Origin: Oligoflexia bacterium
Lineage (GTDB): Bacteria; Bdellovibrionota; UBA1018
Direction of reading: 5' to 3'
Length of the DNA stretch: 57,389 bases
NCBI GenBank assembly: GCA_903895855.1
Contig: CAITVN010000182.1
Coordinates: forward strand, 1-57,389
The notes under the pieces are model-generated. The model was not told the DNA's origin. It saw only the letters and a program-made list of their open reading frames with translations, and did no database searches. The translations under genes and the position numbers were made by a program. Of this stretch, positions 1 through 6,683 are shown one piece after another; position 1 is the first letter of the stretch, and each line of letters starts with the position of its first letter.

Positions 1-611
1 TGAAATCTAGCATCGAGCAAGTGGGTCTGGGTTTAAATCGCTTAGAACAGAAAGTAGACGCCAAATTTTCTGAGCTCAGTGTGAAGATAGACGAATCGAT
101 TAATAATCTGGCAGATCACATGAATCGTGGGTTGTTAGCTCGTAGTCAGTTCTGGGACGCCCGCATGGAGGCCAACGACAAGAAGTGGGATGCTCGTATG
201 GCGGCGCAAGATCAGAAGTGGGCCGCTGACCGAGCGGCGCAAGACAAGAAGTGGGATGCTGACAGAGCGGCGCAAGACGCAAAGCTAGAGGTCAACGATA
301 AGAAGTGGGACACCCGCATGGATGCTCATAACGCAAAGCTAGAGGCTTCTTTGGTGTCTCAAAGCGCTGACGTGAAGGCCTTTATGGCAGCTCAGAACGC
401 TGAATTAAAGGCGCTGGTCGACGCGCTAGACGTAAAATCAAACGCCAAACTTCAAGAAATGTACACTCGGCTAGATGCTAAGTATCACGACTCACGCATT
501 TTAGCCGAAGAGCAGAACTCACGAAGTTTGCTGCTTCTTGAGAAGCTCGGAATAATGACCGACAGCCACGTGAAACTTGAAAATCGCGTGAGCGCTCTCG
601 AGTTGCGGTAG
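1..611 (+). CDS. Coiled-coil repeat protein, 5' end outside window
   Basis: The frame is open from the first in-frame codon (base 3), so the N-terminus lies outside the window; the GTG at 21 is only an internal candidate. The visible part is almost entirely charged heptad/hendecad sequence. About residues 45-110 carry a degenerate 11-residue repeat (RMAAQDQKWAA / DRAAQDKKWDA type), which gives a roughly 33-bp periodicity in the DNA. No signal peptide, membrane segment or enzymatic motif is visible. The last 40 residues (SLLLLEKLGIM...LENRVSALE) look like a second coiled coil. A 33-bp stretch (345-377) recurs with two mismatches at 4825-4857. Function unknown; a structural or tethering role is only a guess. 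The SEC-C gene begins 4 bases after the stop. Confidence 0.7.
   Translation, partial: KSSIEQVGLGLNRLEQKVDAKFSELSVKIDESINNLADHMNRGLLARSQFWDARMEANDKKWDARMAAQDQKWAADRAAQDKKWDADRAAQDAKLEVNDKKWDTRMDAHNAKLEASLVSQSADVKAFMAAQNAELKALVDALDVKSNAKLQEMYTRLDAKYHDSRILAEEQNSRSLLLLEKLGIMTDSHVKLENRVSALELR
345..377 (+). repeat. 33-bp direct repeat, copy A (inside coiled-coil gene)
   Basis: Identical at 31 of 33 positions to 4825-4857, including an uninterrupted 20-bp core (358-377). In this copy it encodes the frame ASLVSQSADVK. Confidence 0.85.
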
Positions 612-614
612 CCA

Positions 615-1610
615 ATGAGCAGAGTCATGATGAATCTAAAAATTCTTGAACAAGAAAATCCACCCCTGTCGGCCATTCGTGAGATTGCTGAGGGCGGTGA
701 AGAGGCGCTCGGCGCATTGGTTCGATTGCTTGAGCCCTTTGTCGAAGAAACTGCTGATGGCGAGCCGCCTGATTACTTCGCCTGCGAACATGCCCTTCGA
801 ATTTTGGCTGTCAAGCAAGACCCTCGCGTGGTTGAACTCGCGGCCGCGGTGATTGACTACCATACCGATGACGAGTGGGATCTCGAGATCATTAACACTG
901 CCGAGCTAGTGTTAGAATCAGTACCGACGGCAGATAATTTTGAAACCCTTTGGGCTCTTTTTAGAAAATACGAAGACGGAATGGCAGGCGACTCATTGTT
1001 GCGAGCGGCGGCATCTTGTCGTGTGCCTGATGAACGGTTGCGTCGTGTGCTTCGTGAGCGATTTGATGATAATCCTAGTGAGATTGCCTCGGTGATTGAT
1101 CACACCTTAGATGCCTATTACTTGCCGATTTTAGAAGCGTGCTTGCGAAGGCTGGCACCGTATGTGAACTATTTGCCTTTTGAGCGAATGAAATTTCCAG
1201 AAGTGCATGAGTGGATTGAAGTGGGAGCCGCTTGGTTAACTATTAGCGCTCGCGGCCAAAGTCTCGAAGTGGGGCGGCCAAAACTAAAGAGTTTAGATGA
1301 GTGGTATCACCAAAGAGACTTTAGTCAACGCGACTTTGAGTCGACAGAGTATCGCGACAGAATGCTCAAAATCAGAGAAGAGGTAAAGAAAGATCAAGCC
1401 ACCTTGGAGACGGTTTTTTTTGAAAATTTTCCAGATCGATTCGAAGACGCCGATCTCGACCCTGAGACTCGTTCAAGCATTCATCGGTATTTGTGGGAAA
1501 TTGACCGCGATAAAAGGGGGCTGTCTACCGGTAAAGCGGCAAAATTGGGGCGCAATGAGCCTTGCCATTGCGGCTCAGGAAAAAAATTCAAAAAGTGCTG
1601 CAATCAGTAG
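615..1610 (+). CDS. SEC-C motif protein with helical-repeat body
   Basis: A 331-residue cytosolic protein. The last 20 residues hold a complete SEC-C zinc-binding motif (GRNEPCHCGSGKKFKKCC: C-x-C-x8-C-C), the module found at the end of SecA and in many uncharacterised proteins. The first 150 residues (EALGALVRLLEPFVEE, CEHALRILAVKQDPRVVELAAAVI) look like HEAT-type alpha repeats. The start is uncertain: ATG 615 has no good Shine-Dalgarno and the ATG pair at 627/630 is an alternative. It follows the coiled-coil gene by 4 bases, so they are probably co-transcribed. It ends near the AbiE pair, which is convergent. The metal-binding tail is certain; the cellular role is unknown. Confidence 0.8.
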   Translation: MSRVMMNLKILEQENPPLSAIREIAEGGEEALGALVRLLEPFVEETADGEPPDYFACEHALRILAVKQDPRVVELAAAVIDYHTDDEWDLEIINTAELVLESVPTADNFETLWALFRKYEDGMAGDSLLRAAASCRVPDERLRRVLRERFDDNPSEIASVIDHTLDAYYLPILEACLRRLAPYVNYLPFERMKFPEVHEWIEVGAAWLTISARGQSLEVGRPKLKSLDEWYHQRDFSQRDFESTEYRDRMLKIREEVKKDQATLETVFFENFPDRFEDADLDPETRSSIHRYLWEIDRDKRGLSTGKAAKLGRNEPCHCGSGKKFKKCCNQ

Positions 1611-1653
1611 GTGACCGAAATCTGCCTGAAGTGGTCGTTTCAATTGACTGTCG

Positions 1654-2520
1654 TTAGGTTATTTTTAGTCGCTCTAACAAAGACTCGAAAAATTCTACCG
1701 ACCACAATTTGACTGAGTCTGAATCTTTCAGAAACGGTAAGACATCGTTCTTAGCTGCTTCAAAATCGATATGACGAAACTTCAGCCTAAGAAGGTTGAG
1801 TAGTTCATCACGACTGAGGGGTTCGTCAACCGTCCAGCCATTTGACTGACGTAGACGCTTTTCGAGATGGCTCAGGTGTACCGGAATTTCGCGCGCAATG
1901 TACCAAGCAAGATCGTAATAGTCACGGCCCTTGACTCGGTTCTGCCATTGACGCTGTAAAACGGCATGTAATTTTCCTGCAAAAAGGTCTGGCTTCTTGT
2001 AGGTATTAACCGAAAAATAGATAGGCTGTTGCAACGTCATCGCTTCAGTTTCGAACCCCCTAGGCGGATTCGTATCGACCTCAAACTTTACCCTCAGAAA
2101 AGCGCTCTCTTGAGTTCGACTGGCCCACTCATTAGGGACCAGGATTTTGAGAAAATGTTCTTTCGTACCCTCTTTGATAAACGCCGATTCAATCGCCGTT
2201 TCGAGTGCCTTATCTCGCGGCAAAATTGACACCTTGAAGCCCATTCCTTTGAGTTCAGCTTCAACTGCATTTAAGTAAGGGGCTAAGCGAAATTCACGGT
2301 CGGGAGTCAACAGCGAAAAATCTAAGTCTTCAGAAAATCGGTCGAGTCCGTAAAGAATGCGTAAAGCGGTGCCGCCGTAGAATGCCGCGTGTTCAAAGAA
2401 TTTAGCCCGCCATAACCCCAAAAGCGCAATTTCTTGAATGATCTCTTTGAGAGCATTTTCGTAATCTCGCCCAGTTTTACACTGATAGCGTTCTAGCATC
2501 GATGTGACGGCTGAATTCAT
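1654..2520 (-). CDS. AbiEii-type nucleotidyltransferase toxin (module 1)
   Basis: A 288-residue member of the AbiEii/AbiGii nucleotidyltransferase family, the toxin half of type IV-like AbiE systems. Known family members transfer nucleotides to RNA targets such as tRNA. Residues about 48-71 carry the diagnostic GGTALR-x5-R-F-SEDLDF signature, where GGT and the D-x-D pair form the nucleotidyltransferase active site. Full family length and no visible lesion. Its ATG overlaps the antitoxin stop by 4 bases (ATGA), so translation is coupled. A paralogous pair lies at 41.0-42.5 kb. Family assignment is firm; the target is not deducible. Confidence 0.9.
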   Translation of the reverse strand: MNSAVTSMLERYQCKTGRDYENALKEIIQEIALLGLWRAKFFEHAAFYGGTALRILYGLDRFSEDLDFSLLTPDREFRLAPYLNAVEAELKGMGFKVSILPRDKALETAIESAFIKEGTKEHFLKILVPNEWASRTQESAFLRVKFEVDTNPPRGFETEAMTLQQPIYFSVNTYKKPDLFAGKLHAVLQRQWQNRVKGRDYYDLAWYIAREIPVHLSHLEKRLRQSNGWTVDEPLSRDELLNLLRLKFRHIDFEAAKNDVLPFLKDSDSVKLWSVEFFESLLERLKIT

Positions 2521-3173
2521 TTTGGCACTCCTCTCAACTCTAGCAATTCAATTATTTTAGAAATCGTCTGATTTGAAAAAATTTGATTGATTTCACGAAG
2601 TTCGTGCACCTTAAGTCTAACCCAATGCTCTTTTTTAATTCGAAGGTCACTTTCTAAAAACTTTTGTATTTCGGTAGTTGTCTTAAAACCCGAAATTTTA
2701 TTCAGCACGATATAGTCGCAAAGAGCTTTTTCTTGAGTGGCCATCAAGACGGGGTGAAGTCGATCGATCGACAGCAGTTCAAAACCGATCGCGTATTTTG
2801 AAAGCCCCAGGTAGCGGTAAGTGAAGCGGCCCAATGGCGTATCGAACTTTTTGTCTTTTTTGAAAGTAACGCTAGTTACCACTTCGACTCGTTCGGGAAT
2901 CATGCCGTGAAAAGCTAAAGCGTACTCTAACGAAATATACGAGGGCCCATAGATGAGATTCGCCAACGCTTCTTTGCAGACGGGCGAAAAATTATACTCA
3001 GGCCCAAACACATAGAGCCCCTTTTTTACCCTGACAATGACGCCAGACTTTAAAAAGGTATGAATTTTTTGTCGGGGCCCAGCGTATTTTGCCAAGACAC
3101 TACTCAAAAGAGTGTAATCAAACTCTTCGCGCTTAATCGCCTTGCGGAGCTGAACGGCATTAATAGTTGGCAT
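2517..3173 (-). CDS. AbiEi-type antitoxin/transcriptional regulator (module 1)
   Basis: A 218-residue protein upstream of and coupled to the AbiEii toxin. The N-terminus (residues 1-60: LRKAIKREEFDYTLLSSVLAKYAGPRQKIHTFLKSGVIVRVKKGLYVFG) is a winged-helix segment of the AbiEi type; the region around 80-100 (YGPSYISLEYALAFHGMIPE) is the usual AbiEi C-terminal signature. AbiEi proteins neutralise the toxin and repress their own promoter by binding inverted repeats. A perfect 12-bp inverted repeat lies 14 bases upstream of the ATG, fitting that mode. Complete and intact. Confidence 0.88.
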   Translation of the reverse strand: MPTINAVQLRKAIKREEFDYTLLSSVLAKYAGPRQKIHTFLKSGVIVRVKKGLYVFGPEYNFSPVCKEALANLIYGPSYISLEYALAFHGMIPERVEVVTSVTFKKDKKFDTPLGRFTYRYLGLSKYAIGFELLSIDRLHPVLMATQEKALCDYIVLNKISGFKTTTEIQKFLESDLRIKKEHWVRLKVHELREINQIFSNQTISKIIELLELRGVPK

Positions 3174-3186
3174 CGTCCCAAAAACC

Positions 3187-3219
3187 TCCAGTATGTTATA
3201 CTATATGTAACATACTGGA
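3187..3219 (-). promoter_or_regulatory. Operator dyad of AbiE module 1
   Basis: A perfect inverted repeat: TCCAGTATGTTA (3187-3198), 9-base spacer, TAACATACTGGA (3208-3219). It lies directly upstream of the AbiEi start. On the minus strand a TTGACT (-35-like; 3233-3228) precedes it, so the dyad covers the expected -10 region and binding would block transcription. A further half-site, AACATACTGGAT, occurs at 3263-3274, upstream of the -35. Autorepression is inferred from known AbiEi behaviour. Confidence 0.75.
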
Positions 3220-3262
3220 TTGAGTTGAGTCAATTTTTATCCAATAAGTTAAAACATAATTA

Positions 3263-3274
3263 AACATACTGGAT
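3263..3274 (-). promoter_or_regulatory. Extra half-site of the AbiE operator
   Basis: AACATACTGGAT repeats the distal arm of the main dyad (3209-3220) as a direct repeat 54 bases away, about five helical turns. It could support cooperative or looping binding by the AbiEi repressor. No second arm accompanies it. Confidence 0.5.
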
Positions 3275-3320
3275 AAAATCGTGCTCCGAAAATCTTACAG
3301 CGACCGTTTTAGCCTTGAAG

Positions 3321-3893
3321 TTAACTCCAACTTTCCCAGTACTGATTTCTTTCGTCAGTTGACCTCAAAAACATCGGAATGGGTAAGCCCCCCGTCTCTA
3401 AACTCTGCATAAACTCTCTGATAGGAAACCTGGGTGCTTGTTGATGAATGGGGGTTGTACGCTCTGGGCTCAGTTTTTTGTGATGGGCTTCGGCCAAATT
3501 CATGGGATACAAATAGAATGTACCGATACGACCCGTTAATGATTCGCGCGCCTGATCTTTACTCTGAAACGATGCCGAGCCAGTCATGATAAATTGACCA
3601 GGAATTCTTTTTTCATCTACGATCCCTTTTATTTCATCAAAAAGACCTGGAGCTTTTTGAACTTCATCAATAATCAGCGGTCTTGGCTGACGGGCGAGAT
3701 AAACACTAGCGCTAAGTCTTGCTGAATTCACTTCACTTTCTTTATCTAATGACACGACATTTGTGTCAGGGAGCAGGCTTTTTAATAAGGTAGTTTTGCC
3801 CACCTGTCTGAGTCCAAATACCCCAAGGCAAGGCCAGAGTTTTAGGCCTTTGATGATTCGCATTTTCAGTAGCCGATCTCGCGTGTGTGCCAT
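3321..3893 (-). pseudogene. Truncated AAA ATPase (DUF4143 family), N-terminal half only
   Basis: The 190 residues align with the first half of the intact 398-residue ATPase at 4859-6055. Walker A is GLRQVGKTT (about residues 25-33), Walker B LIIDEVQK (about 73-80), then MTGSASFQSKDQARESLTGR (sensor region) and a GGLP motif. The frame stops right after QYWESWS, where full-length relatives continue for about 200 residues with the winged-helix and DUF4143 parts. Further in-frame stops follow, and the AbiE promoter begins about 50 bases on. The gene looks cut by arrival of the AbiE module. A short functional protein cannot be excluded because the ATPase core is intact. Confidence 0.7.
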
Positions 3894-3938
3894 GGTTACC
3901 CATTCTACTCAATCTGGATGGTGTTGATAAGTGCTAGT

Positions 3939-3966
3939 AATTTAATGCACTAAAATGTATTAAATT
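3939..3966 (-). promoter_or_regulatory. AT-rich dyad upstream of the truncated ATPase
   Basis: AATTTAAT (3939-3946) and ATTAAATT (3959-3966) form a perfect 8-bp inverted repeat with a 12-base spacer, 45 bases upstream of the ATPase start. Outer bases (AGTA / TACT) extend it imperfectly. Comparable dyads sit in front of the other three ATPase genes. The rest of 3894-4126 shows nothing convincing. Confidence 0.45.
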
Positions 3967-4126
3967 TGTACTACTTAGAGATGGGTGTTGGGGGGAGAAT
4001 AACCTTTAGAGCCAAAAAGTGTGCAAGCCGGTACTCTTGGTTGCAATGACATTTTCGCAATAGTGACCGGTGTCTGGATATGGGTTGTCATGCAACAGTG
4101 ATCGGATCACTTTTCCGGCACTTTTG

Positions 4127-4642
4127 TTAGTGCCACATAACCCTATCCACCTGGTTTAATGATTTGCGAAGGACAATGGTAAGCCGTTGTTTCTCGCTCT
4201 TGAAGTAGGCTTCATCCGGAGCGGCATCACCTTTGATCCACTTCGCTTCGCTTTTTGTAAGCTCTGGGTTGCCCAATTTACTTTTCAAAACTTCTAGGTT
4301 AGCTTCAGGATCTGCTTCAAAAACATTCCAGGTCACTGATTCCACTAGGCCAGACTTTCGTCCCACAAAAGCGTACATTCGTCGGTTGTCGGCCCGTTCA
4401 GCTCTAATGTAGATCCAAATTTCTCTTGGATCTGACTCAAGAGATTGAACCGTATTCGGAGGCCCTAGTAATTGCTTCATCGCTGTGGCAGAGGTCTCTT
4501 GTGGGACAATCTTTCGAGCCAAAACCAGTGTCAATTCCTGATTGCTCGGTTCGGTGTTTGCAGGCGGGTTGACGCTCGGTGCAGTGCAGCCAGTTAACGC
4601 AAAACAAGAAAGTGTAATCAGAAATAGACCTGTTTTTATCAT
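4127..4642 (-). CDS. Lipoprotein with SmpA/OmlA-like region
   Basis: 171 residues. A signal peptide with lipobox LTGC (Cys about 19) marks it as a lipoprotein, followed by a Pro/Asn linker. Residues 45-110 (SATAMKQLLGPPNTVQSLE...EIWIYIR) resemble the short beta-fold repeat of SmpA/OmlA (BamE-like) lipoproteins, in which LGxPxxV is typical; this is a pattern-level resemblance only. The ATG overlaps the stop of the upstream fragment by 4 bases (ATGA), so it was probably the second gene of an operon whose first gene has been destroyed. Whether it is still expressed is unclear. Confidence 0.65.
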   Translation of the reverse strand: MIKTGLFLITLSCFALTGCTAPSVNPPANTEPSNQELTLVLARKIVPQETSATAMKQLLGPPNTVQSLESDPREIWIYIRAERADNRRMYAFVGRKSGLVESVTWNVFEADPEANLEVLKSKLGNPELTKSEAKWIKGDAAPDEAYFKSEKQRLTIVLRKSLNQVDRVMWH

Positions 4643-4842
4643 TTTTTTCCACTCTTCAATTTGAAGTCCTTGCCGAAATGCTTCTCAATCCAAATATCAG
4701 CGTTCGGTGTGACTTTTTGCAAAGTTTTTTTGTCGAAAAGAGAATATTCAACATGGTTAGCAAAATCTTTCGACGGCGATGTTTGGCCATCTTCGGCCAC
4801 AAATGATTGCTTGCCTCTCTGATTGCTTCTTCGGTGGCTCAA
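4639..4842 (-). pseudogene. C-terminal remnant of a larger protein (possibly ATLF-like metallopeptidase)
   Basis: Only about 50 residues (PSKDFANHVEYSLFDKKTLQ...WIEKHFGKDFKL) look like real protein. They recall the end of anthrax-lethal-factor-like zinc peptidases, where a D-F-A/E-x-x-x-E segment is followed by P-x-x-x-x-W-I-x-x-x-F; this is weak recognition. The only available start is a TTG inside the 33-bp stretch shared with the coiled-coil gene (4825-4857), so the N-terminal coding part is missing. ATGA overlap with the following lipoprotein gene shows the old operon order. Confidence 0.55.
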
Positions 4843-4857
4843 AGCGCTGACGTGAAG
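4825..4857 (+). repeat. 33-bp direct repeat, copy B (recombination scar)
   Basis: A gene fragment of the coiled-coil family (reads ASSVAQSADVK on the plus strand) lodged exactly between the decayed 67-codon remnant and the stop codon of the intact ATPase (4859-4861). Similarity stops abruptly on both sides, which indicates a junction and not shared function. Confidence 0.75.
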
Positions 4858-4858
4858 T

Positions 4859-6055
4859 TTAGACTAGATACCGCCAGCCTAGGCTTCTGATTCTTGGTTC
4901 AATCAGTCGATCGCCTTCAAACGAATGTACATAGAGTAGTTTTGAACCTGAGTAAGTTTTTAGAAAACTACGAGCAGTAGCGAGCGATTCGACAGGGGGA
5001 TTTTCGGTGAGAGAAGGTAAAATTCCGAGAACTGACTTGCCCACTCTAAAGCAAAGCGGCACACAGGCGCCTCCGCGATTTCGAAATTGAAAAATTTCAC
5101 CGCACAATTCGGGGCGATAATGAAGCTGATGCCGAAGGTTTGCATAGAGAAAACGCAAAAGTTGAGTATGTGAATCATAGCGATCACCTGCAAGGTAGGT
5201 GGCTTCTCCTTGGTCCTCAAGAAAAAGAACGGGTTTTTGCTCGGTTCCTTCTGTTCTTATCAAGCGAATGAGAAATAGGGCTTCGAAAGCTTGAATGACT
5301 TTTTTGAGTGTGGGTACTGAAATACGCGCAATCCTAGAGAGGTTGGCCCACTCGATGGGCCGGGTCTGGTGTAGGGCGAGATTCATGATTAATGCCCGTA
5401 AACTCGACAGTCCGAGGGTTGTTTGTAGAACGAGTCGGAGATCACGCTCAAGCAGCGTGCTGAGCATGGATTCGAATCTTTGAGAACGAATCGAGGCGTC
5501 ACGTACGGCAAAAATTCCCGGGAGCCCCCCTTTTTTAAGCGCCTGATCGAAAGTTTGGGGGGTAAAATAGCTGCAAGCCTTGAGAGGAAGGTCGAGAGAT
5601 CGAGATGCTAAAAGTTGAGGAAGCGTATTCGGAAGCTTAGAGTCGTGTGCCTCACTGAGATCCATGGGTAGAAGCTCCCACGTAATGATTCTACCCGTGA
5701 GTGACTCTCGAATTTGTTTTCGACTACTGAATCGTACCGATCCAGTGAGAAGAAATTGCCCAGGTTTTTGATGCACGCGTACCCATTCTTTGAGCGCCGG
5801 AAAAAGCTCTGGCACCATTTGACACTCATCCAGAGTGCAAATGCCGCGACCTGAGTGGGACTGTAAAAAATGCTTGGGGTCTTGCTGGGCCATGTTGAGC
5901 TGAGCTGGGTCATCAAATGTGAGATAGCGCTCTGAAACCTCGGTGGCCAAGGTGGTCTTGCCGACTTGGCGGTGACCCAGAATTCCCACGAGGGGTGAAA
6001 AATTCGATGTCTTATTTAAAAGTGATGTGAGGTGTCTAGATCTGAAATGGGGCAT
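4859..6055 (-). CDS. AAA ATPase of the DUF4143 (ATP-binding protein) family
   Basis: 398 residues, full length for the family. Walker A GHRQVGKTT (about 27-35), Walker B ICTLDECQ (about 72-79), sensor region LLTGSVRFSSRKQIRESLTGR (about 100-120), GGLP (about 175), RDLRLVLQTT, then a winged-helix stretch (ISVPTLKKVIQAFEALFLIRLIR, about 250-275). The C-terminal DUF4143 part is diverged: the E-[IV]-D...E-I-K nuclease-like motif of the paralogues at 12.7 and 33.0 kb is not seen here. Function of the family is not established. A 15-bp perfect inverted repeat lies 14 bases upstream of the start. Divergent from HipBA. Confidence 0.85.
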   Translation of the reverse strand: MPHFRSRHLTSLLNKTSNFSPLVGILGHRQVGKTTLATEVSERYLTFDDPAQLNMAQQDPKHFLQSHSGRGICTLDECQMVPELFPALKEWVRVHQKPGQFLLTGSVRFSSRKQIRESLTGRIITWELLPMDLSEAHDSKLPNTLPQLLASRSLDLPLKACSYFTPQTFDQALKKGGLPGIFAVRDASIRSQRFESMLSTLLERDLRLVLQTTLGLSSLRALIMNLALHQTRPIEWANLSRIARISVPTLKKVIQAFEALFLIRLIRTEGTEQKPVLFLEDQGEATYLAGDRYDSHTQLLRFLYANLRHQLHYRPELCGEIFQFRNRGGACVPLCFRVGKSVLGILPSLTENPPVESLATARSFLKTYSGSKLLYVHSFEGDRLIEPRIRSLGWRYLV

Positions 6056-6069
6056 TCTATGATCTTATA

Positions 6070-6115
6070 CCATCTTGTAAAAACAGAAAAGGGGTTTATC
6101 GTTTTTACAAGATGG
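6070..6115 (-). promoter_or_regulatory. 15-bp perfect dyad before the ATPase gene
   Basis: CCATCTTGTAAAAAC (6070-6084) and GTTTTTACAAGATGG (6101-6115), separated by 16 bases. It ends 15 bases from the ATPase ATG. Neither side has a terminating T-run in the proper place, so an operator (or a 5'-UTR hairpin) is more likely than a terminator. Confidence 0.7.
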
Positions 6116-6166
6116 TCGGCGTTGCTCCCCCAGGCTAGTGCCTCGAAAGCCGAAAGCGCCCAGTGA

Positions 6167-6241
6167 GACACCAGTGCGTTCTCAGTCGGTTCGCTGGTGT
6201 CGTGAAATTTTTCACTGAAATCACTAGGGTAGATCACTAGG
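6167..6241. promoter_or_regulatory. Cluster of short dyads and direct repeats in ATPase/hipB spacer
   Basis: GACACCAG (6167-6174) pairs with CTGGTGTC (6194-6201); GTGAAA-TT-TTTCAC follows at 6202-6215; ATCACTAGG is repeated at 6220-6228 and 6233-6241. Together with the dyads on either side, most of this 256-base divergent spacer consists of symmetric sequence. Which gene they serve is unknown. Confidence 0.4.
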
Positions 6242-6252
6242 ATGAGCATCAT

Positions 6253-6282
6253 TTGACATAAATATACACTATAGTGTACTAT
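6253..6282 (+). promoter_or_regulatory. hipBA promoter with overlapping operator
   Basis: A consensus TTGACA (6253-6258), 18-base spacer and TACTAT (6277-6282) form a sigma70-type promoter. The perfect 14-bp palindrome TACACTATAGTGTA (6265-6278) lies in the spacer and touches the -10, the classical arrangement for self-repression by a HipB-like regulator. Confidence 0.75.
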
Positions 6283-6311
6283 TATTAAGGTGAATGAGCA
6301 TAGGAGTGTAC

Positions 6312-6683
6312 ATGAAAGCGTTGAGTCGATCAAAAAAAGCTAAGCCCAATTGGGAGGTGTTACTGACCGCTGAGGCCGAGAGCGAGATGAAGCGCGTTGG
6401 GCAGTTGCTTGCAGACGCTAGAAAATTGAGAAAAATGTCGGTTGTTGAGTTGGCCGTTCGTGTGGGAGTCGACCGTCGAACACTGGGCCAGCTTGAAAAG
6501 GGGAGTCCGAAGGTTTCGTTGGGCATATTTTTTCAAGTCCTGAGTGCTCTCGGTCTTTTGCGTGGCATTGAAGAGGCACTCAATCCCGAAAACGATCTTG
6601 AAGCGATTTCAGCGGCCGTTCGTAGAGTGCGAGGCCGCCGCAAGTCAGGAAAAGTAATCGACGATGAGTTGGTGAAATTCTAA
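6312..6683 (+). CDS. hipB: HipB-like XRE-family antitoxin/repressor
   Basis: 123 residues from ATG 6312, which has AGGAG five bases upstream (6302-6306). The longer start at ATG 6294 has poorer spacing. A Cro/C1 helix-turn-helix lies at about residues 26-80 (LLADARKLRKMSVVELAVRVGVDRRTLGQLEKG). HipB proteins bind HipA and repress the operon; the palindromic operator in the promoter fits. The stop overlaps the hipA ATG by one base (TAATG). The C-terminal tail is basic (RRVRGRRKSGK). Confidence 0.88.
   Translation: MKALSRSKKAKPNWEVLLTAEAESEMKRVGQLLADARKLRKMSVVELAVRVGVDRRTLGQLEKGSPKVSLGIFFQVLSALGLLRGIEEALNPENDLEAISAAVRRVRGRRKSGKVIDDELVKF

Noticed and set aside
636..863. Opposite-strand reading frame inside the SEC-C gene, and the many similar short frames elsewhere
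   Set aside because: They are antisense or shifted shadows of clear genes, without ribosome-binding sites or family features.
6131..6151. CTAGTGCCTC-type stretch resembling the end of the MazF-like gene (17691-17710)
   Set aside because: Only about 11 bases match continuously; likely chance.
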